Shown here: in pieces, positions 22,920 to 32,865 of the stretch | Position numbering within the stretch: position 1 is the stretch's first letter | Layout of the letters: every line of letters starts with the position of its first letter | Assembly (NCBI GenBank): GCA_015499995.1 | Contig: JADNRV010000157.1 | Span: 1-64,000 of the forward strand | Reading direction: 5' to 3' | Length of the DNA: 64,000 bases | Source: Flammula alnicola | Lineage: Eukaryota > Basidiomycota > Agaricomycetes > Agaricales > Strophariaceae | Translations under genes and position numbers: made by a program | Notes under the pieces: generated by a model | What the model was told of the DNA's origin: nothing | The model's database searches: none | The model's input: only the letters and a program-made list of their open reading frames with translations

Positions 22920-25900
22920 ATGGTAGAATTCACTTGTCCAGAGGCAGGCTGTGAACAATCTTTTCCGACAGCAAGAGGGTTAAACCTGCACCGCATTAAC
23001 TGCGACTACAGCCAGGACGAGGTCCCATCACTTGACGGTCCAAGTGCGCTTGCCCGCCTGAACGAGAAGAGAGCTCGGAAACGGCGCCGATTGGAACCAC
23101 CAACATCTGATCCAGCGCCTGATTTCTCGGATGTTCAGGATGTAGAGATGCCTCAGGAAATATCACCTGTCAGTTCGTTTGTCTGCTCTATTTTATTTCT
23201 CACTTAATCCACTCTTTAGGTACCCGTCAATTCTGTTGAAGACCCTCCCGAGCCCATCCTACCAGAGCCGATTGAACCTGCACCACAGCTTTCTGCAGCT
23301 GGCCGGCCAGTTCGAAAGAAGCGCCTTACATGGAAGCTCCTTGAACGACTCCCTGAAGTGCCGGCATCTCTTCCAGAGGTCATTGCTGATCCAGCCTCTA
23401 CTGCAGAGATGGCTTCGACTCCGGAACACATTCCGTATGTCTGGAAAGCCGTTCACACCCTTCAAAATGCATTTGGGATGTACCGCGAATACCCTTTGAT
23501 TCCTACCCATAACCCAGACGACCTCCTTACACTTGATAACCTCTCAGACATCACCGCTCCGCAAGTCGTCACTGATGCACCTGTTCAAACAAATTCACGT
23601 CTTTCTGTGATCATCGATGATCGCCAGACGCACAGTGCAAATACTCCGAGCTATTTCCCCTTTGCAAACTCGACAATCTTTGGCTTGATGAATTGGATGT
23701 GGTCAGGCTCCGCCATGAAATCAATAGGCGAAATGATCAAGCTCATCAACTTCCTCAAATCAGACGACTTCAAAAAGGAAGATTTGATCGATTTTGACAT
23801 TCGCAAAGAAACTGCCAAATTCGACACCAGTCTTGAAGATACCGGACTGAAGAAGGGACCCGCAGTTGTCAAGGATGGATGGCGCGAGGTCGAGGTCGAC
23901 ATTCAGGTCCCAACCGGTCAAGCACACGCCTCCGATAGTGATATCCCTGTTTTTTCCGTGCCCGGTCTACATCATCGCTCAATTGTAGAAGTCCTAAAAG
24001 CGGTGCTCACGGATTCTGCATCTCGATATTTCCACTATACACCTTTCAAACAATTTTGGAAGCCTACTCCAGAAAGCGAGCCACAGCGCGTTCACGACGA
24101 AATCTACTCCTCCGATGCTATGGTTGAAGCACATGAAGCCATCCAAAACCTTCCTCCTGAACCTGGATGTCAGCTTGAACGTGTCGTGGCAGCGCTCATG
24201 TTTTGGTCAGACTCCACTCATCTTGCGAGTTTCGGAAATGCATCTCTATGGCCGATTTATTTATTTTTTGGGAATCAGTCGAAATGGCTTCGAGGTAAGC
24301 CTCGGATGGGGTCTTGCCACCATCTCGCATACATCCCAAAGGTGAGTTCGATTTTTGAGACACAAATTGCAAAAGCTTACTTCAAATTTCCGGCTCAGTT
24401 ACCCGATACATTTCACGATTACTTCACGAATCTTACTGGAGAAGGACCCTCTGAAGACACACTCACTCATTGTCGGCGAGAACTGGTACATGCCATTTGG
24501 AAGCTCCTCCTTGATGACGAATTTATGCATGCATACGAACACGGAATTGTAATCATGTGCCCAGACGGTATCCAACGGCGCTTCTACCCCCGAATCTTTA
24601 CCTATTCAGCCGATTACCCAGAGAAGTACGTATCTGACTTAATAACCGTCGACCATATTCTGATGTTGTCAATTATTCTAGAGTCATTCTTGCGACAATC
24701 CGCAATCTTGGCGCTTGTCCCTGTCCTCGATGTCTTATTCCCAAGGAATGTATCCCCGAATTAGGCACTGTGCACGACCAACGACGCCGAGAAACTGGCC
24801 AGCGGGTTGCGAATGGGGAGTTAGAATTTGACATTCTTCTCGCACGAGACCAGATCTACAGAAAGGGGAAAGGCGTCAAGTCGGCTGCGGTGGAGAGAAT
24901 TCTAGCACCAAAGTCATTGGTGCCTACACAAGTATGTCGTTCAAGTTGTCCCACATGAATCTTTTGCTTCAATTACTGACTTCAGCGTTTGTTAGAATGC
25001 ATTCGCCCATCTTTCAAAGTTTAGACTGAACTTTTATAACATGCTCGTCGTCGACTTTATGCATGAATTTGAGCTGGGCGTATGGAAGGCTATCTTCATG
25101 CACCTCATCCGTATTCTCATCGCCCACGGGGAGACAGCTGTTCAAGAATTAAATAGACGGTATCGCGCTGTTCCTACATTCGGAAGATCAACAATTCGCA
25201 GATTCGGAGAAAATGCTTCGAGCATGAAGAAGTTGGCCGCACGAAACTATGAAGACTTATTACAGGCGAGTGACTACTTTTGAATCTCTCATTTCGCAGT
25301 GGTATTTAACATTTCTCCGTGATCCACATAGTGTGCTATCCCGGTATTTGAAGGCCTTCTACCTGAGCCACATAATGACGCAGTCCTCTCCCTCTTGTTC
25401 ACACTGGCTGAATGGCATACTTTGGCGAAGCTCCGCATGCATACAGATTCCTCTGTTAAATGGCTTGAGGAATGTACCACACACCTCGGACGTCAATTAA
25501 GAAGATTCAAATCCTACACTTGCAGCTTTTTCGAGACAAGAGAGCTTCCAAAGGAGGAGGCTGCTCGCGGTCGCAGAAAGGCAAAGAAGAAACCTGTGCA
25601 GACAAGCCAACCAGGACAATCTGCGCCCGCTACTTCACATACGGCACCGAAACTCAAGTTATTCAACCTTATTACATATAAATTGCACTCACTTGGCGAT
25701 TATGTCAAGACAATTCGTTGGTTTGGGACATCGGACTCGTACTCAACTCAGACAGTGCGTGATAGACTTATTATCGCAGAATTTGCACATTCGGAATTGT
25801 TGTTCACTTTTTATACTTTTATAGGGCGAACTTGAACACCGGAGAGTCAAACGCTTCTATGCGCGAACCAACAAGAATAATGCAGTTCGACAGATGACTC

Positions 25901-27250
25901 GCCTTGAGCGCCGCGAGCAAGCTCTTCGCCGAATGATTCGCAAACGTAGCCAAGCTGAGGCAAGGCAGAACCCGTCGAAGTTCAATGCAAGCCATTCGAA
26001 ACAATCAGCCGCAGCCAAAAAGAAAGTTTCTCCTCGTCTTGATTTCGCAGAATCTGAAGCTCTGCCATTTACTGCTCCTGAATATCATCATCACATTTCA
26101 CATTCTCGCAACTTTCCCATGAATATCACCAGCTTTCTTGCTTCAAATCAAGGTGACCCAGCTGTCGAGGTAAGCCAATAGCTTGCCTTTCTTTCCGTGG
26201 CCCTCATTGCTATGATAGGACTTCTACCCAAAGCTTCAGGAACATATCCTCGGTCGTCTTCATCATCCGACTTGGTCAGGAGACGGCAACGAGTTCTCAA
26301 ATGAAGAGCGCTCAAAATTGGTCATTCTCAATAACCGGATGTTTCGACATAAAGTGATGCGCATAAATTACACTACCTATGATGTGCGCCGTGGACAAGA
26401 TTCTATCAACTCGAGAAATCATGCAGATGTCATGGTCCTCGCACGCAACGAAGATTCTGGCCATCCATTCGAGTATGCACGAATAATTGGAATCTTTCAT
26501 GTCGACGCAATCTACAACAACGGTGCCGGGTCTGCCCCGAACACATATGACATCCTATGGGTACGTTGGTACAGGCGCGATACCAGTTATCGTGCTGGCT
26601 TCAAGAAGAAACGCCTGCATAGGATAGGATTTGTTCCGTCAGACGAGCCAAATGCATTCGGGTTTCTGGATCCCGACGAGGTCATTCGGGCTGCTCACAT
26701 TATTCCGGCATTCTACTATGGGGGTACTGAGACTCTGTTGAAAGGCCTATCCGTGGCTCGAGATGAGGGCGAGGTCGACGACTGGCACTACTTCTATGTC
26801 AACTTGTGAGTACCTTTTGAATTCACCATGCAGGATAGATAGACTTACACATTGTCGCGGATCAGATTTGTCGACCGTGATATGTATATGCGGTACGCCG
26901 GGGGCGGAATTGGCCATTACAAAGTGGATCTTGCAGATGATGCAAGAGCCGCGGTTTCTCCAGTCGAACCGACTCGGGATGGCGCCGAGGATGGTGTCGT
27001 TGCCGAAGCATCCTCGTTGGGCGAAACTGAGGACAGTGGTGCCAACTCGCGAAATGTGGATGAAAATAAAGGCAGGGAGGAGGTCAGAGATGATGATAGC
27101 GATGGCAACGAGGACGACGAGGAGGATGGAGAGGAACAGGAAGAGGGCGAGGGTGAGGAGGAGGGCGAGGAGGAGGAGGATCTGGGTGCCGAGGACGGCG
27201 AAGGTGGATTCGTAGACCTTGAGGACGAAGAGGGCTATGCTCCTTTATAA
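22920..27250 (+). CDS. Plavaka-type (KDZ-related) transposase
   Basis: A transposase of about 1,280 residues in nine exons, matching the Plavaka family of basidiomycete DNA transposons. From the ATG at 22920 it starts with a zinc finger (FTCPEAGCEQSFPTARGLNL, then HRINC). The core reads YFPFANSTIFGLMNWMWSGS, VPGLHHRSIVEVLKAV, YTPFKQFWKPTPESEPQRV, ALMFWSDSTHLASFGNASLW, PIYLFFGNQSKWLRGKPR, MCPDGIQRRFYPRIFTYSAD and NLGACPCPRCLIPKE. After that come MLVVDFMHEFELGVWKAIF, TFGRSTIRRFGENASSMKKL and KLHSLGDYVKTIRWFGTSDS, then GELEHRRVKRFYARTNKN. A long acidic Asp/Glu/Gly tail ends EEGYAPL. All introns keep frame; one, after DLLQ near 25266, appears to use a GC donor (GCGAGT). No stop or frameshift was found, so the protein may be functional. 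Confidence 0.88.
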
Positions 27251-27509
27251 AAACGATGTTAGTCAATCTGTATTCAATATTCAATGGGGACTGTTACTGG
27301 ATAGCCATTTACGTCGCCAGTGAGGTGCTGTACTGCCAGTGATATGGGTGACGTTGTACACTGCGGCAGCTATCAACCCGAGCGGGAGTGCTATTGGCAG
27401 CCACAGTACATGGTGACCAGCGATATAGGCTACACTGACACTGGAGGTTTGAGGCAGCAACAATGGAGGGTGACAGGTTGGCGTCTTACCACGACACGTG
27501 TGACGTCAT

Positions 27510-27551
27510 GCAACGCTTTTGCCACAAGGTCACGTGTGGCAAAACGGTTGC
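27510..27551. repeat. CACGTG-centred palindrome, copy 1
   Basis: A 42-bp near-perfect palindrome with arms GCAACG...CGGTTGC enclosing TTTTGCCACA / TGTGGCAAAA around GTCACGTG. Nearly the same palindrome recurs at 55331-55372, and its inner part recurs in a longer palindrome at 55236-55307. Here it lies between the transposase stop and the right inverted repeat of the composite element. Confidence 0.85.
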
Positions 27552-27977
27552 ACTCCAGCTCGACCAGGCCAAGCACTGCCATTCGAAAATCCTGCTGGTA
27601 AAAAGTCACCAGCGGGGTGAAGTGTTGACAATGGCTTCATAAAGCTTGTAAGAAAATTGACAAGAGGAAAATACTGATTGTGAAAATTTGCCAATGTGTG
27701 GTATGGTGGGTAAAAGATGGACAAGGCCATGTCATGGGCACGACAAGGCCTGTGGATATCGAAAAACATGGTGACGAATTGACAAACCTCCCACAAGGTT
27801 GGCCCCAAGATTGGGAAGGATAATAATTATTGGAACGAATTGGCAAACTTTTCACAAGGCGGATGACGATATGACAAGACTATACGAGGGTGTATTTGGA
27901 TTTGTGTAGGTTGCCATTCTCGGCATTCCTGGTGGACTTTCAACCAGGCTCACCCGCTTTTCCCGCTTTTGCTGATG

Positions 27978-28250
27978 TCAAAATGATGACAATGTCAGGT
28001 CGGGATTATACGAAGATACAGCCAAAATTGACCAGATGGTAGCGACCTTTCAGTGATAAGAAAGTTAGTATATCAGTTAGGTTTTGGTCAAGGCAAGACT
28101 CACGAGTGCTTTGAATGCGAGTCGATCGTCATCGAAGCGCGAAAAATAGAGGTAGCATTGCAATGTAACAATGCCGAAGAGGAATATCGCAACGTTGGAA
28201 CCGATTTCAAGCGCACCAAAGGTGTTTGACATAGTAATGATCGCCCCCAT
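27978..28250 (-). pseudogene. DUF6534-type membrane protein, 5' part of the split gene
   Basis: Exon 1 (28104-28250) reads MGAIITMSNTFGALEIGSNV, then AIFLFGIVTLQCYLYFSRFD and DDRLAFKAL. This is the usual first membrane segment and FxRF-type loop of DUF6534 proteins. A 57-base intron (GTGAGT to AAAG) leads into VATIW at 28046, after which similarity stops. The continuation expected for the family (LELGHMIAVS) is found about 9.2 kb away at about 18800, beyond the composite transposon. The gene is therefore split. ATG at 28232 (MSNTF) is an alternative start. Confidence 0.7.
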
Positions 28251-29614
28251 TTGAAGAACTGGAGGACGATGTATCCAAGTTTAGGCGTTAAAGACAGCTC
28301 AAAAGTTCAAGCCCGGCATATAGAGTTATTTAAGTAAAAGGTTAGGGAGCGGCAATGGAGATCATCAATAATTTCTGTTCTCTGTAGCGAGGAATGAATA
28401 GACTCGTGACCATCCTCCTGTCACCGGTTCACCCTGAGTTCACCTGTGATGTTGCTCTGCATCCGACTTGGTGATGGAACAAGTTGAAGTAAGGGCAACA
28501 GACGGCAACCATACATACGTCACGTTTGAACCTTGTCTTTGCGTAAACTGATCAAGTCTCAAGATCTCACACTTCTTCTCGACCAATCCCGTGAATAAGT
28601 AACAAATGCAACCTTACCGATCTTTTATCGTTTAGATGTGAACCACATGTTTAGGCAGCCAGCGCAGACAAGAAAGACAAAATAATAAGAAACAGAGACT
28701 TCCGGAAACATCAAAACACTGCGCGCTATTGGGCGTTCCTGGATCGTGTGCCTTGCATTCCAGTTGCACGTAGTTGCACATGGGAGTAAAACCGCTGAAA
28801 GTCCTTATATTGGATCCCGTTGTTAAGTTTAAGTGGCGCCGGCTCTGTAGACCAGATGGAGACAGATTTCGGAAACACCCACACCCGACGATGAGGTCGA
28901 TATCCAGGGTTCTGCGCTATCCAAGGTCCTGACTGGTTTTGAATACGCCGACCGACATCCTTCGAGAACACCTTGTCGTCAATTAGAACTACTCCTATCT
29001 ATCCGAGGACGTCAACGGGTTCAGCGCTCTGCTCTTGCATGTGTATGTCTTTGGGTGGTCATATTGCGAGACCGAAGTTGTGAGATTTTTTTTTCTTTCG
29101 CGAGACGTACGTGGTCTAATAATAGATTAGAGGCCCGATTGACGACTGTCCCTTCCCCTCTCCTACTTAGTAGCTTGCGTCTCACCACATTCAATTACGG
29201 CTTCATTTCCACCGCCTTCGCTGTATTCCCGCCCCTGTATGCCTACGAACACACCCACCGCCCTGTCGAAGGAAAATATTTGATCCACAGTTCCTCTTGC
29301 CTCCATCGCATCTTTTGTTTCTTCCTCAAATCAGCTACGGCCCGTCTGTCGCTCCTTCACGGCTTTGAACTTCGATTGGTACACACATATATATGTGGGA
29401 TCAGCGATGATGAGAAAGGGAGACTGTCGAGATAGCAGCAGGGAACAAGAGTCCGAGTTCGCTAACATCCAATAAGCGCATACGATGATATCGATAACTT
29501 GGAAAGAATAATATTAATGAGATCATGTATAGTTATCTAAATCTATGTATTGACATATATCCTGCTCGCGCTCCTCTTCGGCGCCCTCGCATGAACTTGG
29601 CGTTATCTACACCT
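28251..29614. other. mostly unassigned; one orphan exon-like frame
   Basis: A minus-strand frame at 28726-28996 reads like real protein: KVFSKDVGRRIQNQSGPWIA, QNPGYRPHRRVWVFPKSVSI and KDFQRFYSHVQLRATGMQG. It ends RSRNAQ with a stop. No start, partner exon or named family was found, so it may be the last exon of a decayed gene. The rest of the interval holds only short frames. Confidence 0.35.
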
Positions 29615-31112
29615 CTATGCAAGTCCCGCAATCCAACTCTGAATCTTGGCAAACACCTCCGGAGCCCCGAAGTGCAAATTGATTCCATGCCCAACATTGG
29701 CGGGGATAAAGAAATCGAACGTCTGAACGGCAGGGAACAAGACTTTGGTAGGCTCAATCAAATTTGCGGAGCCGTTCATGGATTGGTAACAGTTTCCACC
29801 GCAGAAGATACTGAAAACGTGGTAAGTCACCGAATTGCAAACTTGGATCACAGAAAAGAAACCCGACGCACAAGTCATGTTCACCCGTGACGACGAAGAC
29901 TGGGTTTGTGTAGTTGGCGGCTACGGATGCACCGAGGGATATTAATTCACCCAAGGTAAGCGTACCCTTCGTGTCCGATGCGAGTTGCAAGACCTCTGTG
30001 CAGAGTCCGATTCAGATGAGAAATACTGGGAAGCGTATACAGGAGAAACCTTCGTACTTTGGTCAAAGAACGGGAAATCAAAGAAATCCACCTGGTCGTT
30101 GATGATGCTTTCAGTCGCGAGATACGAATTACTCAAGGACCCTAAAATGTGTGTGGGATAAGCGATACGTGGCGATTGGAATACAAGCGACTTGTGGAGG
30201 TGAACAACGTACCGAATCTACTGGGGTTTTGTTGGGAAGCTATGGTAAGGCCGAACGCAGCGACGGCAGTGTTCAATCCGCCAGAAAACGGAGAGATGCC
30301 AGTGAGAACCGTAGCGTCCAACAGATCGCCGTATTTTGCAACAATGCCAATTAACTGGAGACTGGGGAGATGTCAGAGGACTGGAACGGGAAAATACAGG
30401 ATAATGTGACATATGGACATACCTGCCGAAAGAATGACCAATTCCAACGAAGCGACTGAACGTATGGCCCGACTTTCCGCTTTTCAGATAGCGAATGAGC
30501 TGTGCTCCGATTTCGATCTCTGTCGCCTGCTGAACTTCTTTGATGCCGTCTGGTTTACTAGATTGGCCGACGCCTGTGCAGAAATTATGTATAAGTGTTA
30601 AGCTCCAAAACAATGTGGCGCCGGATAACTTACCTAGACGATCGTATATGAAGATTGCATGGCCAGCTTTGATCGCTGCATCGACGTAGTTATAGGGTGA
30701 ACCGTCTCCGCCAAAGTTCCAATACGTGTGATCGAAGTTGACTCTAATGTCGCGTGAGCTGAAGTTATCAAGGTGCATAAGGGTCAGCGACGTACCCATG
30801 GATCGCAAATTCAACAGTACTGGATGTATTGCTGCCTGATGGAAGGCACAAGAGCGTCCAAATATTATATGTCGCGTTCAAGGATGTTTGTCCCTGAATA
30901 TCATCTTTCGTCACGTTGGAAGTTAGACTCGTGAATTTAGTGATCAACCCCGTAAGCTCTGATTGATTCGCGGGCGTAGAGACATTGATAACGAGGGTAT
31001 TGGTCGTGATGCTAACAGGTATGGTAACCTGTTGGCACTGTGGCGAAGACCTGGGCAGAAGGGCAAAAGCAGAGGTAGCTGCAGAAAGTGCGAGGAGGAA
31101 GATAGAGCGCAT
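29615..31112 (-). CDS. secreted alpha/beta-hydrolase-fold protein
   Basis: A multi-exon gene with signal peptide MRSIFLLALSAATSAFALLP at 31112. The N-terminal domain includes QVTIPVSITTNTLVINVS and STVEFAIHG, where an intron follows. Then come VNFDHTYWNFGGDGSPYNYV, HAIFIYDRLG, GVGQSSKPDGIKEVQQATEI and the nucleophile elbow VGIGHSFG (G-H-S-F-G). Later exons give VAKYGDLLDATVLTGIS, NTAVAAFGLTIASQQNPSRF, DTKGTLTLGELISLGASVAA, NPVFVVTGEHD (candidate acid residue) and FFIPANVGHGINLHFGAPEV (candidate catalytic His), ending IQSWIAGLA. The Ser-Asp-His order fits alpha/beta hydrolases, so an esterase or lipase-like activity outside the cell is likely; the substrate is unknown. Exon joins near 29820-29880 and 30440 are by eye. 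No break was evident. Confidence 0.78.
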
Positions 31113-32865
31113 ATTTGAAATTAACGGAGGTGAATCTGAAGTGGTTTATAACTCGCATTTAAACCTGAATGGCGGTGGGTTTTGAATGTGCCATCCCCCG
31201 GCGAGTACGCTACTATTTCTCATCTTCACGGACATCGTATGAGTAAGAAGGTCGGATCTCTGGTGATATGAAATGACATCAACCGAATATCTCCACTGCA
31301 CTCTTCAGAGTTGAAGGAAAAGAACACTACAAGGAACTATAAGATCATCATTTCATATGATATAGAGCCGATCAAGAGGGCTTTGAACAATGTCACGTGA
31401 ACTCAGCTTGGACTCGGCCTCCTTGACCGCTGGACTTTGACTAAGTTTAACGATTAAGAAAAGAGTGCTTGCAAAGCTGCGAGGCTTCGAGGCGTCCACC
31501 GATCGCGGACATGGTTCCCACGGGAGATATCCCCCACAAAAAAGGATGCTAACGTAAGCAAGGCAACAGCGCGATGGCTCGGCGAGGCCGGCATCTCGTT
31601 GAAGCTCAGACTGTTTGTTGCGATGAACTTTCGCAAATGTTTTGTGCACCTGTTCCTGTTCCTCCAATCCCACCTAGATCTGATTACGCGCAACCAATTC
31701 CTGTTTCTAACACTTCGTATGTGTTCCAATAAATTGCCCTCCTGATATATTCTTTCCTTTCAAGCTCCTAATCGACGACCCGGCAAGCCCCTGCGAAAGC
31801 TTGTCAGGATTTTCGCGGATTTGAGAGCGCCGCCCCAGGTGGATCCCTGTCCGGTTTCGCGCATTTGAGCCCCATTTTGGTGGAAATTTTCGAGGAACAC
31901 CGGGGTACGAGATGGTCTAGAGCCGGACCAAAATGGGACAAGAGCTTCAGGACGTACGAAGCGAGTTGAAGCCGAAGAGGAGACCAGCAAGTGATGACCC
32001 ATTCTGCTTTCTCCACATGACACCCTCGAAATATCAGTGTTATCCTGTAAGTTCAGTCAGTCTTAAGAACATTTTGATGTCTTTGGTGGTAACTTAATTG
32101 TTGCTTTCTGTGTCATATCGTAGTACCTCCCAGATTTGACGCATGTTGACTTTGCGAGCTTGCTGTGCGTTCGTCGCCTCACCGTCTATATTTGCGCCAT
32201 AAGATCACTGCTGGATGATACCACCATTTCATCGACAAGATGGCGTCAGGGCTCTTGGATTTCACTTTCAATCTTCAATCACCACTGACCCCGCTCGCCC
32301 GTTTCTCCTTCTGCCATACACGATTCATACACGAGAGCCTTTTCTCTTTCGCCATTTTCATGTTAGATTTTCCCTGTCCTTCTTTCAAATGCAAATATAA
32401 TCCCATATTTGCATCTGTAACGACCCCCAAATATATCCACAATTTCCGGCCGACGCTCCCTTCTAACGTAAGTCTACGCATCGTTGAGCCGCGATAAGAT
32501 TTTCATCATGAGGAACCTTACGCCGAACGCGGTATCTCAATCCAACTTCACTTCGATGTGGTTATTCTTCAGCGGTACAAACAACCTATTTGCCAGCCCG
32601 CCTTCTCTGTACATAGAGCAGCAACCATGAACTTAGATTCGATGAATGTTCCTCGTCATCAATGTTCTCGGACGGGCATAAATTTGGGAATGATGAGACT
32701 ACCGAAACCAAAAGCCATAAAACATCCAGATACGAATGCCTCATCCCCGACAGCAAAAAAACGCCTCTCGCATGCTTTCCTTGTACGTCTATTACTAGAT
32801 ATACATATGGTGAATGTCCTATGCGTGAAGGAAAGATGAGTAAGGGAGACTAATGGGTCAGAAAG
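31113..32865. other. no gene recognised
   Basis: About 1.75 kb between the hydrolase promoter side and the 3' end of the second NLR. A stretch at 31760-32023 has a long minus-strand frame of low-complexity appearance, which I do not trust. Bases just before 32866 resemble those beyond the 3' end of NLR copy 1, so the ancestral duplication extended slightly past the stop codon. Confidence 0.5.

Larger units (their letters stand above)
18817..27977. mobile_element. composite Plavaka/KDZ DNA transposon, about 9.2 kb
   Basis: The element is bounded by imperfect inverted repeats: left CATCAGCAAAACCGTGAAAA from 18817 and, reversed, CATCAGCAAAAGCGGGAAAA from 27977. It carries a Plavaka-type transposase (22920-27250), a divergent DUF6698-like gene (19359-20921) and a small basic-protein gene (21655-22771). 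A DUF6534 gene is split exactly across it: its 5' exon lies right of the element and its remaining exons lie to the left, all on the minus strand, so the element (or a nested set) inserted into that gene. I could not find an 8-bp target duplication. About 60 bases between 27977 and the last recognisable DUF6534 codon do not match the family, so the true right boundary could be slightly further out. Confidence 0.65.

Noticed and set aside
31760..32023. 87-codon minus-strand frame near GC-rich repeats
   Set aside because: Composition looks like a decayed repeat; no start context or family.
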